From Chenopodium formosanum (taxonomy: Eukaryota; Streptophyta; Magnoliopsida; Caryophyllales; Amaranthaceae), in assembly GCA_024500155.1 (NCBI GenBank), contig CM044867.1, forward strand, positions 13,591,632 through 13,655,631: a stretch of 64,000 nucleotides of DNA, given 5' to 3'. Positions 10,796 to 23,089 of the stretch are shown piece after piece. Under the pieces are notes generated by a model. That model saw only the letters and a list, made by a program, of their open reading frames with translations, was not told the origin of the DNA and did not search any database. The translations under genes were made by a program, and so were the position numbers. Position 1 is the stretch's first letter, and every line of letters begins with the position of its first letter.

Positions 10796-11904
10796 GCAAA
10801 ATAAAATATGCCAAGGGACTCGTATATACTATGATTGACTTGACCAACTGACTTGACCAAGTTTGACTTGACACGACATGACATGACATGTGTACGACTT
10901 GTGTGTGTTGGTGTCTCGAGTGAGTGTGTGCACTGACACAAGCAACCAAAAATTCAAAAGCAAAAATATTCCGTCATTTTTGTCATGAGTGGAGGGTACC
11001 GACTTTCTCCCGAAAAAGAAATACATGAAAAAGATTTTATTTTCGAACTTCCCTTGATGTGAAAATTTTGAAAAAGTTTTTGAAATTCCCCAAAAGAAAA
11101 TAATGAAAAAGGGGAAGAAGTTTTAAACTTCCTCCTTAAGCAAGACGAAATGAATCGTATGAATCGAATTGCTTGTCTTGAAAAGAGTTTATGCATGATA
11201 CATGCTCTTTGGCCAGGAGGCTAAGGACAATTACCTCATGTGACACGATAGATGAATGAACTTAGGTTATGGAGCTAAGCATCATATATGGTGTAAGAAA
11301 CGATCTTGAACGTCACTTAGGTCTAGAAGCTAAGCACGTATATAGTCGAAGTGATTATTGCATAATGAACGTTGCTTAAGTCAAGGAGCTAAGCACGATA
11401 TGCTTTGTATGATTAAAAATCACAGATATATAAATGTAACTCAGCACATTATGCGATGCATGAAACAATGAATATTGCTCAGGTCAGGAAGCTAAGCAAG
11501 TATACAATGTTTTTTCTAATGAATTTTGTCTCGAAAGATGATGACATGCACAGTGTTGAAACAAGATTTCATGATAGAGGGTTCTCAAAGGGAAGGATGA
11601 TATGGCTATGTATGTGTGAGTGAAGTGTGTGAAAGTGATACTAAGGTTGGCTGCAAAGGTTGTGGTGATAGAAATAGATGCGAGAAGAGTCAAAGATGAT
11701 GACTCTTGTTGGGTTGGGTAAGCTACGTGATGTGGGTCAAGCCCCCAAGTCTAGCTCTAAATGGTAAGGGATAAGCATTGGATATTCTTTGACTCAATCA
11801 TGCATAGATATGAATATGAATGTGGCCGCACCTCAATGTGAGGTTGCCTACGTATCCGTTAGGAATCAGGCCGAACGTAGCTCTAGCCGAACGTAGCTCT
11901 AAAT

Positions 11905-13980
11905 TGTAGGCGTCGTTCGAAGCGCGCCTACGTAAGCATGGTGTGAATATGCTTGGCACTCATAGGAAGTAGGAATTGACATATACGATTAGGGACAACG
12001 ATTAGGGACAAGGAAAGTAGGGAGCCGCCAACAAGTTTTTAAGGAACTTGTAAACCGTTCACGGATCATAAAAGGCAACCACGGTTAAGGAACAACGATA
12101 GGCAACAACGATTGACCCGTGAAGGTTACACCCCATTTATAATCCATGAGATTACTAACTCCATGTGGTTCGGAACCACGAAAGGAGGATCGGGGATGAT
12201 GGTACGAAGTGAGTCATGGAGTCACATTCGCCCGTATTGGCCTCTACTGGATTCTTATATTGAAAAGTATTCCTGTGATCTCAAAGGCATACAAACAAAA
12301 TATTCAATTTGCTCCAAACTATTATTATGCTAAATTGGTTGAATATTAATGCACACATTATTCTAAAATATTGGTGATCACTTGATTAAACAACAAGATT
12401 AAAAAGAAACCTAAACCGGTTGTCCAAATTATCTTATTAGTCGTGATTTTCAAATACATATTCCCTTTAACATGCACTATGGTGATCATAATAATAATAG
12501 AACAAACATCAATATTGGAAGCAATTCAACAATAATAACGTTAGTCAAATCAAATAAAAATAATCTCTATCATGATATTAGCAATAAGAAATAAAAATAA
12601 GAGTAATTAATTAATTAATTACTCACATTCCGCGCGTTCCTTTAAATTACTACATCATGAATAAACTGTTAATAACTTTAATAAATAATAAATCAAATGG
12701 AAATTAAATTAAATTAAATAAATGTAGAGTTGATTTGGTCCAAACCCTCAGTTAATTATACCTTTCACGCCTTGGTTTAAGTATAGAACTTCGGGTATTG
12801 TATGGACTCCTTAGAGTGCTTAAGGGATATAAAATGAGAGAGTAGGGTGGCTAGAATTTAGGCTAGAGCAAGAGAATGATTTTTGATGTAGGGAGAGAGG
12901 ATGATTTTTGGTGTAGAGGAGAGGAAGAGAGAATGATTTGATGATCAAGCTTGTTGATGATTGAAAAAGGGGAGATATGACCTCTATTTATAGGGAAAAA
13001 AGAGGGGGTCGAAGCAAGAGAAGATAAGAATTCGAATCGGATAAAACTCTCGCGATAGACAGTAGTTTTTGCGGTTTTTGTTTTTATCATATCTTTTGAT
13101 CCAGAAATCGGAATAAAATGAATAAGATATCTTTGGAAAGCTCTTGAAGTCCACTTTCTAACCCAATTGGAATTTGATTAAAATATTTTGTAGGATAAAA
13201 GATATTGCCGAAATAGTGGGACGGTGTCAGTTTTGGATAGAGTTTCGTATTTCTTTTATATATTTTTTGTTATTTATCGGAATTCATATTATAATATATC
13301 ATTAGAAAGATAATTTCAAGAGCTATCCAACTATCTAAGAATCAGATAAAAACAGTGAAGCACGAAAATAATATCTGTTAATCTTTGAACGTCTTTCAAT
13401 TCAAATAGAATTAGGACTTTCAAAAAGAAAAGTTTTATTCAATTTCAAATGCTTTAATCTTATCTTTTCAAAAAGGATAATCAAGATCTTTTAGAAGCTT
13501 ATAGGTGCTTCCAATTAATCCTAATTAGATTAGGAGTGGGATTAAATCCTTTGGGCCCTCCACATGATCATTGGGTCGTAAGTAAGGTGGGCTTAGGCTC
13601 GATTTAAACTCAGTTTATTATTTTGGCCATAACTTATTCGTTATAACTCGGATTTGGGCTTATAATATATCGTTGGAAAGCTCTTCTTAAGCCCCATCCA
13701 AATTTTTAACAATTAGACCCAGATTATGGACCAACATAAACTAGATTAAACGTTTTTATAAAAAGAACACGAAATGAATGATTTTAAAGGACACGAAAAG
13801 AGGAAAATAAGTTACGATTTGGGAAAATGGGCTATAAATTGGATTGGTTTATGAAATGTATTGAGATTGAACATGGATTTAAGCACTCCAAAGATTAAAT
13901 ACTCAGCCCGACCAATAATGGCGGTGAAAGGTTGTTCATCATCGTGTTTGGTTTTGGGGAGACATTTTTAGGTGTCTACA
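11905..13980 (-). repeat. LTR B (2,076 bp)
   Basis: It runs from TGTAGGCGTC to GGTGTCTACA and is nearly identical to LTR C, including length. On the minus strand TATAAATA is at 12,986-12,993, and just upstream is CTCTCGCGATAGACAG in place of LTR A's palindrome cluster. It acts as the 3' LTR of the B-C element and borders the shortened A-side internal region. Confidence 0.92.
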
Positions 13981-14189
13981 GAAGCCACCACTTTGATTGA
14001 GTTTGTAGAAACGTCAGTTTCGAAAATGTTAGTCAAAGTAGTCGATAGGGACGGAGAATGATTTAAGACGTTCTGCGATCTTAAATCACTCTCTATACGC
14101 CGATACCTGAAGAAAAATGTTAGTTCCACAGATAAAAGAGTAAAGAGAAAGAATGTGTATCTGACACCAGTGTATCGGTGACAAATGAG

Positions 14190-14430
14190 TTTGGTAGCTT
14201 CCTATGCTTGAAGGAATCCACCAGGTGATACTTTCCATGCTTGAGGAAAGTCGACAGATGATGTTTGGTAGCTTTCTATGCTTGAAGAAACCCACCGGTT
14301 GAGATACTTTCCATGGTTGAGGAAAGTCGACTGATGAATTTGGCAGTTTTCTATGCTTGAAGAAATCTACCGGATGATGCTTTCCATGCTTGAGGAAAGT
14401 CGACATATGACAATTTTCCATGCTTGAGGA
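14190..14430. repeat. 74-bp tandem repeats, about 3 copies
   Basis: CTTTCCATGCTTGAGGAAAG recurs at about 14,232, 14,306 and 14,380, a 74-bp step, alternating with CTATGCTTGAAG. The array lies between the polypurine tract and the 32-bp minisatellite. Confidence 0.8.
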
Positions 14431-14504
14431 AAAACTTATCTGATGATGAAATTGCAAGTCTCTGTGTATCGAGAACCTTGCGCCGTGAAATGATGGTGGT
14501 TCGA

Positions 14505-14818
14505 TTGTCCCCGAACGTGGGCTGTAGATGGTCCGCTTGTCCCCGGACGTGGGCTGTAGATGGTCCGCTTGTCCCCGGGCGTGGGCTGTAGATGGTCCGC
14601 TTGTCCTCGGACGTGGGCTATAGGTGATCCGCTTGTCCTCGGACGTGGGCTGTGGATGGTCTGCTTGTCCCCGGACGTGGGTGTAGGTGGTCCGCTTGTC
14701 CCCGGACGTGGGCTGTAGGTGGTCCGCTTGTCCCCGGACGTGGGCTGTAGATAGTCCGTTTGTCCCCGGACGTGGGCTATAGATGGTCCGCTTGTCCCCG
14801 GACGTGGGCTGTAGTTGA
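14505..14818. repeat. 32-bp minisatellite, second copy of the array
   Basis: It has the same 32-bp unit as 10,482-10,795, in about 10 copies, with several private substitutions and one 1-bp shortened unit near 14,685. It lies at the equivalent internal position of the B-C element. Confidence 0.92.
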
Positions 14819-14919
14819 GTCCTGCAAAATAAAATTTGCCAAGGGACTCGTATAGACCATGATTGACTCGCCCAACTGACTTGACCAAGTTTGACTTGAC
14901 ATGACATGTGTATGACTTT

Positions 14920-14922
<3 letters not shown>

Positions 14923-14951
<29 letters not shown>
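14923..14951. repeat. GT dinucleotide microsatellite
   Basis: About 14 uninterrupted GT units. The A-side internal region has only a few GTs at the matching place (about 10,900), so the tract expanded after the copies separated. Confidence 0.9.
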
Positions 14952-14954
<3 letters not shown>

Positions 14955-16092
14955 ATTTGAGTGTGTATGCAGACACAAGCAAACGAAGATGCAAAAGCAA
15001 AAATTTTCCGTCATTTTTGTCATGAGTGGAGGGTACCGACTTTCTCCCGAAAAAGAAAGACATGAAAAAGATTTTATTTTCGAACTTCCCTTGATGAGAA
15101 AATTTTGAAAAAGTTTTTGAAATTCCCCAAAAGAAAATAATGAAAAAGGGGAAGAAGTTTTGAACTTCCTTCTTAAACAAGATGAAATGAATCGTATGAA
15201 TTGAATTTCTCGTCTTGAAAACAGTTTATGCATGATGCATGCTCTTAGGCCAGGAGGCTAAGGACAATTACATCATGTGACACGATAGATGAATGAACTT
15301 AGGTTATGGAGCTAAGCATCATATATGGTGTAAGAAACGATCTTGAGCGTCACTTAGGTCTAGAAGCTAAGCACGTATATAGTCGAAGTGATTATTGCAT
15401 AATGAACGTTGCTTAAGTCAAGGAGCTAAGCACGATATGCTTTGTATGATTAAAAATCACAGATATATAAATGTAACTCAGCACATTATGCGATGCATGA
15501 AACAATGAATATTGCTCAGGTCAGGAAGCTAAGCAAGTATACAATGTTTAATCTAATGAATGTTGTTTTGAAAGATGATGACATGCATAGTGTTGAAACA
15601 AGATTTCATAATAGAGGGTTCTTAAAGGGAAGGATGATATGGCTATGAATGTGTGAGTGAAGTGTGTAAAAGTGATACTAAGTTTGGCTGCAAAGGTTGT
15701 GGTGATGGAAATAGATGCGAGAAGAGTGAAAGATGATGACTCTTGTTGGCCTGGGTAAGCCCCTAAATCTAGCTCTAAATGGTAAGGGATAAGCATTGGA
15801 TATTCTTTGACTCGATCATGCACATATATGAATATGAATGTGGCCGCACCTCAATGTGAGGTTGCCTACGTATCCGTTAGGAATCAGGCCGAACGTAGCT
15901 CTAACCGAGCTTTGCACAAGTGTATGTACACCTCAAAGAGGTCTTTCAAGGGTTGTTATGTAATTAAGCTGATGGTTTAAGGAAAAAAAAAAGGTAAAAG
16001 GCTCAAGACCCGAGAGAAGCCCCCAAGATATGCAATTGTGTATTTGAAAATTTTAAATTCGCAAGTTTTATTTTTCACATTTTTTTTTGCTT

Positions 16093-16139
<47 letters not shown>

Positions 16140-16296
16140 CTTTTGAATCAATGTAGGCAATCCCGGATCATGCGGTCCATCACTCACTTAGCATTCATGT
16201 TTCTCAGGCACGGTACCAAGCACTCGATGAGAGACGCAATTCGAGACGTGTTCATATCAAAGACATTGGAACACTTGCCTTTAGACATTGTTTTTT

Positions 16297-16902
16297 GGGT
16301 TTTTCTACATTATAACCATCTAACTTTTCGTTTTCTACGATGTGCCCCCTTTTTTGAGAAATTTACACTGTAACCTCAAAATACATTTAGCTTCTATATG
16401 GTAACCTTGCCGTTAACTAATTCCGTTACTGGAGCCCACTCACCACTTAATAATATTATTTAATCAATTTGCGTGTTGGAAATGGTTCCGTTAATGGTTT
16501 TGGGGGCTATTTTGTTCCTAAAGCCGCCAAATTGAGCTGAGATTTAACAAAAAAAATAACACAAATGACTCGTTTTGCATATTAAGAAATGTCTCGATTT
16601 GCGTGTTTACGTATTTAATACACAAAACAAGACATCTGTGTCATTTTTTTGTCAAATCTGAGCTCAATTTGGACCCTTTAGGGCCAAAATAGCCCCCAAA
16701 ACTTTTCACAGAACTATTTCTAACACGCAAATCGATAAAAAAAAATTATTAAGTGGTGAGTGTGCTCCACTAACGGAATTTGTTAACAGCAAGGTTACCA
16801 TATAGAAGCTAAATGTTTTTTGAGGTTACAGTGTAGATTTCTTAAAAAGTGGGGCACATCGTAGAAAACGAAAAGTTAGAGGGTTATAATGTAGAAAAAC
16901 CC
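16297..16902. mobile_element. Mutator-like foldback MITE (606 bp) with 9-bp target duplication
   Basis: The left end, GGGTTTTTCTACATTATAAC, is the reverse complement of the right end almost perfectly, and the match extends along most of each half (for example TTTTCGTTTTCTACGATGTG on both arms). Flanking TTGTTTTTT occurs at 16,288-16,296 and again at 16,903-16,911. A 9-bp duplication and long terminal inverted repeats fit the Mutator superfamily. There is no coding capacity. It inserted into the internal region of the B-C retroelement, so it is younger than that element. Because the 9-mer is T-rich, chance agreement is somewhat easier than usual. Confidence 0.88.
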
Positions 16903-18851
16903 TTGTTTTTTTTTTATTTACTTATTCTTTTTTTTTTCTTTTATTTTTTTTTTTGAACTTGCTTTTTGAATGTTACACAAATTGCACATCTTCCCATCCC
17001 ATGGTTAGGTGAATGTGGGTTGAAGAAATTAAGGCCAAACGTTAGATGAGGCTCAAAGTGTTTGATGAAGAAATGGATATGTGATTGAAATGGTTTAAGG
17101 GGAATGACAGGGTTGCAAAGGTGCCTCAAATCATTGGTGTACCTTGTGTTTAGTTCGGCAATTTTATTTTTTTTTGCGAATGACATGATCGAATGCAAAG
17201 GAAATAGAGACATAAGGATAAGGAGAACCTATGCTAGACTTATTAGGGAAAAAGGGTTGGAACGAAAGAAGAAAAAAAACATGAAATCTTGTATGAAAAC
17301 TTGTCTTGTGCTTCGTCTTCAAAGATGCTTATGAATTACTTGTTACCGCCAAGAGGGACAAAAAATTTGTTATTGCGCATGCTTTGATTAGAAGAAAAGA
17401 AGGAAGGAATGACGATCCCCTTATTCTTCCAACTCTTGCCTAGTGATTCTTGAACTCGAGTACTATATATGGAACAAAATGAGCTCACTTAATGCATTGA
17501 CTCAATACTCGGATTGGAAAGGAAGAGTGTATGAAAAAAATTTCAAAACCAATGTGAAATACTCTACTCATTCCTATTACGACAAAAAACGACGCATGCA
17601 TGGTCCTAGTATACGATTATAAGAAATATAGTGCATTACTCGAAGACAAAGTGTGTGCAACTACTCAACATGTATGATTAGGTGAGTTTATAAGACTCGT
17701 GGTATGATTGCATGACTAGACATGAGGACATTGTGAAAAACAAAGGACCAAATAGCATGGAAGACTAAAAGACAAACTTACTTGATTAATTTTGTCCAAT
17801 TTTAATGTTTATACTATTTACTAGGTGAAAATGGTCCATTGGCAATTGTTAGTCATAAATAAGATCAACCACAATCAAAGACAAAGAACACATGTTAAGG
17901 TTAGCACAATAATCACAAGAAACTAGGAAGACGAATGGAATTCTAGAAGAGTTAGGACTCATGGGTATAAATAAATAAAAATCTATAATCCTATGTTATA
18001 TGAGTTGACACGGATTAAAGGACTTGGCTAAGACTAGCTTGACACGAAAAGAAAAAATAAAAATAAAAAGGTTGCACACTAATAAAAAAACACCTAAACT
18101 GGACAGGCTGTAGTATATTGGTTATAACTTTTATTCTGTGACTCTGATTGTGGCGAAACCAACGCCAAATAAAAGATAAAACTCGGGGCTACAGATCCAT
18201 AGGTGGCACGACACGTAACTCTTTCTAGAACTTCGGCTATGACCAAAACAAGTTGACTCTTATTCAGGATACGGGAATAAAAATCCGGGTTGACTCAAGA
18301 TAAATTAAAAAAAAAAATCCTATGACTCGACTCTAACAAAAAAAAAGGTATGATAAGAGAAAAAAAAAAGAGAAGAAAAAATAAAATAAAAATATGTGCA
18401 CATAAGCACATTGTCACAGATGATGCAATGAAGTTCGCAACCTAAAGTCAAGATCTATGTTCCACTATGGTCAAGCTTTTGGGTGTCAAAGGGTACCATG
18501 GTTAAGAGTTTGGACGCGTTAGCAAGGCAGCCTCCCTTGAGGGTGTATGCCAACGGGCGGCTCCGCGAGTTCGTGATGAAATCGAACTCGACTCCATGGT
18601 TTGGGTGGATTTAAAAACTCGGATGAACCCTTATTGTCATGAACGTTTTTGGGTTGATAGAGCTTAAATCCCCCGGGCTAGCCACGTACGTAGAACACGT
18701 ATTGTTGTGGAAAAATAGGTAACCTAATATGCATATGCATATGTGATAATGCCAATTAAATCGCAGGAATACAATTCAAGAATCTTTCAAGTCTCATCCA
18801 CTCATCTCAATTAAATACCGATCACTCTAATCGATAAATAACCAAGAATCC

Positions 18852-18870
18852 TTCCCAGTGGAGTCGCCAA
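18852..18870 (-). other. Primer-binding site of the B-C element
   Basis: On the minus strand, LTR C ends GCCTACA and is followed by ATT and then TGGCGACTCCACTGGGAA. TGGCGACTCC(A/G)CTGGG is a common primer site in Tat/Ogre-like plant elements (family knowledge; the tRNA was not checked). It fixes LTR C as the 5' LTR. Confidence 0.75.
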
Positions 18871-18872
18871 AT

Positions 18873-20948
18873 TGTAGGCGTCATTCGAAGCGCGCCTACG
18901 TAAGCATGGTGTAAATATGCTTGGCACTCATAGGAAGTGGGAATTGACATATACGATTAGGGACAGCGATTAGGGACAAGGAAAGTAGGGAGCCGCCAAC
19001 AAGTTTTTAAGGAACTTGTAAACCGTTCACGGATCATAAAAGGCGACCACGATTAAGGAACAACGATAGGCAACAACGATTGACCCGTGAAGGTTACACC
19101 CCATTCATAATCCATGAGATTACTAACTCCATATGGTTCGGAACCACGAAAGGAGGATCGGGGATGATGGTACGAAGTGAGTCATGGAGTCACATTCGCC
19201 CGTATTGGCCTCTACTCGATTCTTATATTGAAAAGTATTCCTGTGATCTCAAAGGCATACAAACAAAATATTCAATTTGCTCCAAACTATTATTATGCTA
19301 AATTGGTTGAATATTAATGCACACATTATTCTAAAATATTGGTGATCACTTGATTAAACAACAAGATTAAAAAGAAACCTAAACCGGTTGTCCAAATTAT
19401 CTTATTAGTCGTGATTTTCAAATACATATTCCCTTTAACCTGCACTATGGTGATCATAATAATAATAGAACAAACATCAATATTGGAAGCAATTCAACAA
19501 TAATAACTTTAGTCAAATCAAATAAAAATAATCCCTATCATGATATTAGCAATAAGAAATAAAAATTAGAGTAATTAATTAATTAATTACTCACATTCCG
19601 CGCGTTCCTTTAAATTGCTACATCATGAATAAACTGTTAGTAACTTCAATAAATAATAAATCAAATGGAAATAAAATTAAATTAAATAAATGTAGAGTTG
19701 ATTTGGTCCAAACCCTCAGTTAATTATACCTTTCACGCCTTGGTTTAAGTATAGAACTTCGGGTATTGTATGGACTCCTTAGAGTGCTTAAGGGATATAA
19801 AATGAGAGAGTAGGGTGGCTAGAATTTAGGCTAGAGCAAGAGAATGATTTTTGGTGTAGGGAGAGAGGATGATTTTTGGTGTAGAGGAGAGGAAGAGAGA
19901 TTGATTTGATGATCAAGCTTGTTGATGATTGAAAAAGGGGAGATATGACCTCTATTTATAGGGAAAAAAGAGGGGGTCGAAGCAAGAGAAGATAAGAATT
20001 CGAATCGGATAAAACTCTCGCGATAGACAGCAGTTTTTGCGGTTTTTGTTTTTATCATATCTTTTGATCCAAAAATAGGAATAAAATGAATAAGATATCT
20101 TTGGAAAGCTCTTGAAGTCTACTTTCTAACCCAATTGGAATTTTATTAAAATATTTTTTAGAATAAAAGATATTGCCGAAATAGTGGGACGGTGTCAGTT
20201 TTGGATAGAGTTTCGTATTTCTGTTGTATATTTTTCGTTATAGCTCGGAATTAATATTATAATATATCATTAGAAAGATAATTTCAAGAGCTATCCAACC
20301 ATCTAAGAATAAGATAAAAACAGTGAAGCACGAAAATAATATCTGTCAATCTTTGAACGTGTTTCAATTCAAATAGAATTAGGACTTTCAAAAAGAAAAG
20401 TTTTATTCAATTTCAAATGTTTTAATCTTATCTTTTCAAAAAGGATAATCAAGATCTTTTAGAAGCTTATAGATGCTTCCAATTAATCCTATTTAGATTA
20501 GGAGTGGGATTAAATCCTTTGGACCCTCCACATGATCATTGGGTCGTACGTAAGGTGGGCTTAGGCTCGATTTAAACTCAGTTTAGTATTTTGGCCATAA
20601 CTTATTCGTTATAACTCGGATTTGGGCTTATAATATATCGTTGGAAAGCTCTTTTCAAGCCTCATCCAAATATTTAAGAATTGGACCCAGATTATGGACC
20701 AAAATAAACTAGATTAAACGTTTTTATAAAAAGAACACGAAATGAATGATTTTAAAGGACACGAAAAGAGGAAAATAAGTTACGATTTGGGAAAATGGGC
20801 TATGAATTGGATTGGTTTATGAAATGTATTGAGATTGAACATGGATTTAAGCACTCCAAAGATTAAATACTCAGCCCGACCAATAATGGCGGTGAAAGGT
20901 TGTTCATCATCGGGTTTGGTTTTGGGGAGACATTTTTAGGTGTCTACA
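18873..20948 (-). repeat. LTR C (2,076 bp), 5' LTR
   Basis: It has the same ends and length as LTR B, with a few percent differences or less by eye. TATAAATA on the minus strand is at 19,953-19,960. It is followed directly by the right TGACG copy at 20,949-20,953. Confidence 0.92.
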
Positions 20949-20953
20949 TGACG
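20949..20953. repeat. Target-site duplication TGACG, right copy
   Basis: It matches 7,920-7,924 exactly and immediately follows the terminal CTACA of LTR C. Confidence 0.85.
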
Positions 20954-23085
20954 ACATACAGTTGTTTTCGACGATGTTCCCAAAATACTGTGGAGGATTG
21001 TCACCAAGAATATTGAGGATGAAGACATATGGTTATCTTCAACGACGGCGTTAACGAGGCACTGTGGAGGTTGTCACAAACAACAACAAATGAAGCAACA
21101 GCAAAACGGTTACGTTCAGAGACGTGTGCTCGATGGTGCAAGATACGCGTTTCTTAACTCTCTTATCTGTTTAACTAATGATTAGTTTGCAGGTATCGGC
21201 GTTATAAGAATGATTTGGAATTGTAGAACATTATGAATCATTCTCCGTCCCTATCGATACTTTGACTCTCGTTTTTCGAAACATATGTTTCTTCAAACTC
21301 AGTCAAAGTGGGGGCTTCTGTAGACACCCATTCGTGTCTCCCCAAAACCAAACCCAGTGATGAATACCTTTCACATCGAACCATAATCGAATTAGGTGAA
21401 AGTATGAAAAGTCAAGTGTTGCGGTTTAGTTTTATTTAAAATCCTTCTTTCTGTTTTCGAAAACCCACTCTATTTTATGAAAACGTCCAATCCAGTTTAG
21501 TTTGGTCCATGATAAAGGTCCAATAATAGTGTAGTAGGATGGCGCTCGAAAAGACCTTTCCAACGATATATTATAAGCCCAATTCCGATGAATATTGAGG
21601 AAGTTATGGCCAATATACTAAACTGGGCCCAGTTAATTATTTAAATATGGCCCAATGATCTAGAAGAGGGCCCAATGTTAATTATTCCTTAAATTATTAG
21701 GATTAATTATAATTTCCTAGAAGTTTCTAGAAGATTCTTTTTAATTCTAAAATTATTAGATTTAATAATTAATTATTTTAAAATAGACTTTTATTTGGAC
21801 TAAAATATTATTTTATTATCTTAAAAATACATATTTTATCTTCTGTACGGATTCCGTAGATCAAGTTGGTCAAAGATCGAATTCCGCGTGAAGAAAACGC
21901 GCTAATACAGGTTGTCGCCAAACAACAAGTCTGTCGCCTCGCGACAGAGTCGATTCCTGGCGATAGCATGTAGTTTTATTCCTTATCAAATTCTATGTTT
22001 TTCCGTACTATTTTCGTTATAAATAGGGTCTGAATCCCTGTTTTCATAACAATCAATTCTCTCTATCAACTCTCATCAAGAATTACTTAATTCTTATTTT
22101 TTCTCTCTCTAAGCAATATAGCTTATTCTTAATCTCTCTTTCTAAACTAGCCTTTTAAACACAATATTCCGCATTCACAAGACTTAGAATCTCTTAGCCA
22201 AGTTCGAAGTTGCCTTCGCCCTAGACGTGCAAGGTTGATATTTTCTGAGGGTTTGGTCCAAAACTAGTCAAAAATTTGTTTAATTTGATTTCAATTTAAT
22301 TATTTAATTGTTGTTTATTTATTTTCATTGAAGTTTACTAACTTGTGTATTTTGTTATTAGAAAGAGGTACGAGGCTTCAAAGTAAGTAGATTAGCTTAC
22401 TCCCTATTTTATTAACAATGTAGAAATCATGTTTATTATTGTTTTATAATTCCTAGTATCATGTTAGGATGTGTTTAATTCCTAGTATCATGTTAGGATG
22501 TTATTTTATGCTTCCTAGTATCATGCTAGGATTTGTTATTAATCTTGTTAGTATCATGCCTAGGATCTTGCTATTATTATTAAGCTTTATTATGCCTTAT
22601 CATGTTATTAATCGTTATTATTATTATTATTATGTTGCTTGATATAATTTATTGTTATTGCTTGATTACGCCTTTTATGATTGTTAAAGGGAGTTTGTAC
22701 TTGAAATCAAGCTTAATAAGATAATTATTAATTTGGTTTAGGCTAATGTGATTTTAATTCAAGTGGTCGCCAATAATAGTCTTGTTTGTGCATTAATATT
22801 CAACCAACATAGATAAACAGGGTAGGTTCAATATAATGTTTGTATGTTATTCGAAAAGCGCACATGAATACGAGCAGAACAAAGTAGAGGCCTATTTTAT
22901 AGGGCGGGTCCTTTTCTTTTGTAGATTGGATTCGTACTCTCATCCCCGGACCCTATTTGGTTCAAGACCTTATGGAGTTGATGGTCCTTTTGGATTGTCT
23001 TTTGGGTTTACAAGTTCCTAAAACTTGTTGGCGACTCTTTTGCTCTCTTTTCTTTCCCTTTGGAACGCCACCATAATTTAGTGTA
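20954..23085 (+). mobile_element. Right part of the outer gypsy-like element: 3' end and LTR
   Basis: It continues the outer element interrupted at 7,919. Degenerate units like the 70-bp array are seen at 20,954-21,080. A polypurine tract CAAAGTGGGGGCTTC at 21,304-21,318 is followed by an LTR starting TGTAGACACCC at 21,319. The LTR has a plus-strand TATAAATA (22,018-22,025). Upstream of that is a GC-rich inverted motif, TGTCGCCTCGCGACAG, near 21,930. Its far end is not clear and is lost where LINE sequence begins, at about 23,085. It is of the same family as the inserted complex but in the opposite orientation. Confidence 0.75.
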
Positions 23086-23089
23086 TGAT

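Larger units (their letters stand above)
10027..11904 (-). mobile_element. Shortened internal region between LTR A and LTR B
   Basis: It is highly similar to 13,981-15,900: polypurine tract, 74-bp repeats, 32-bp minisatellite, then the conserved stretch at 11,160-11,880. It breaks off in a short duplication (GCCGAACGTAGCTCTA twice at 11,870-11,900) and joins LTR B through AAAT. The expected primer-binding site is absent, so the 5' part of this internal region has been deleted. There is no coding region. Confidence 0.8.
13981..18872 (-). mobile_element. Internal region of the B-C element, without coding genes
   Basis: It is bounded by a polypurine tract (complement at 13,981-13,994, AAAGTGGTGGCTTC on the minus strand) and a primer-binding site. 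It contains 74-bp repeats, a 32-bp minisatellite, a GT microsatellite, a T38 tract (16,099-16,136) and an inserted foldback MITE. No gag, pol or other domain was recognised in any frame across 4.9 kb. This fits a large retrotransposon derivative mobilised in trans. Confidence 0.8.
7925..20948 (-). mobile_element. Three-LTR complex of a gene-less gypsy-like family, single target duplication
   Basis: The order on the plus strand is LTR A (7,925-10,026), a shortened internal region (10,027-11,904), LTR B (11,905-13,980), a longer internal region (13,981-18,872) and LTR C (18,873-20,948). Every LTR begins TGTAGGCGTC and ends GGTGTCTACA. A primer-binding site beside LTR C and polypurine tracts beside LTRs A and B show minus-strand orientation. 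Only the outermost ends carry a matching 5-bp duplication (TGACG). LTRs B and C are nearly identical, while A differs in its promoter-proximal part. No gag or pol frame is present, so the complex depends on proteins from elsewhere. Unequal recombination between related copies is the simplest explanation. Confidence 0.85.

Noticed and set aside
10320..10949. Long minus-strand ORFs with GTSGPSTAHVRG repeats, also at 14,086-15,233.
   Set aside because: They are translations of the 32-bp minisatellite, open in every frame by composition. They start and end outside any gene-like context.
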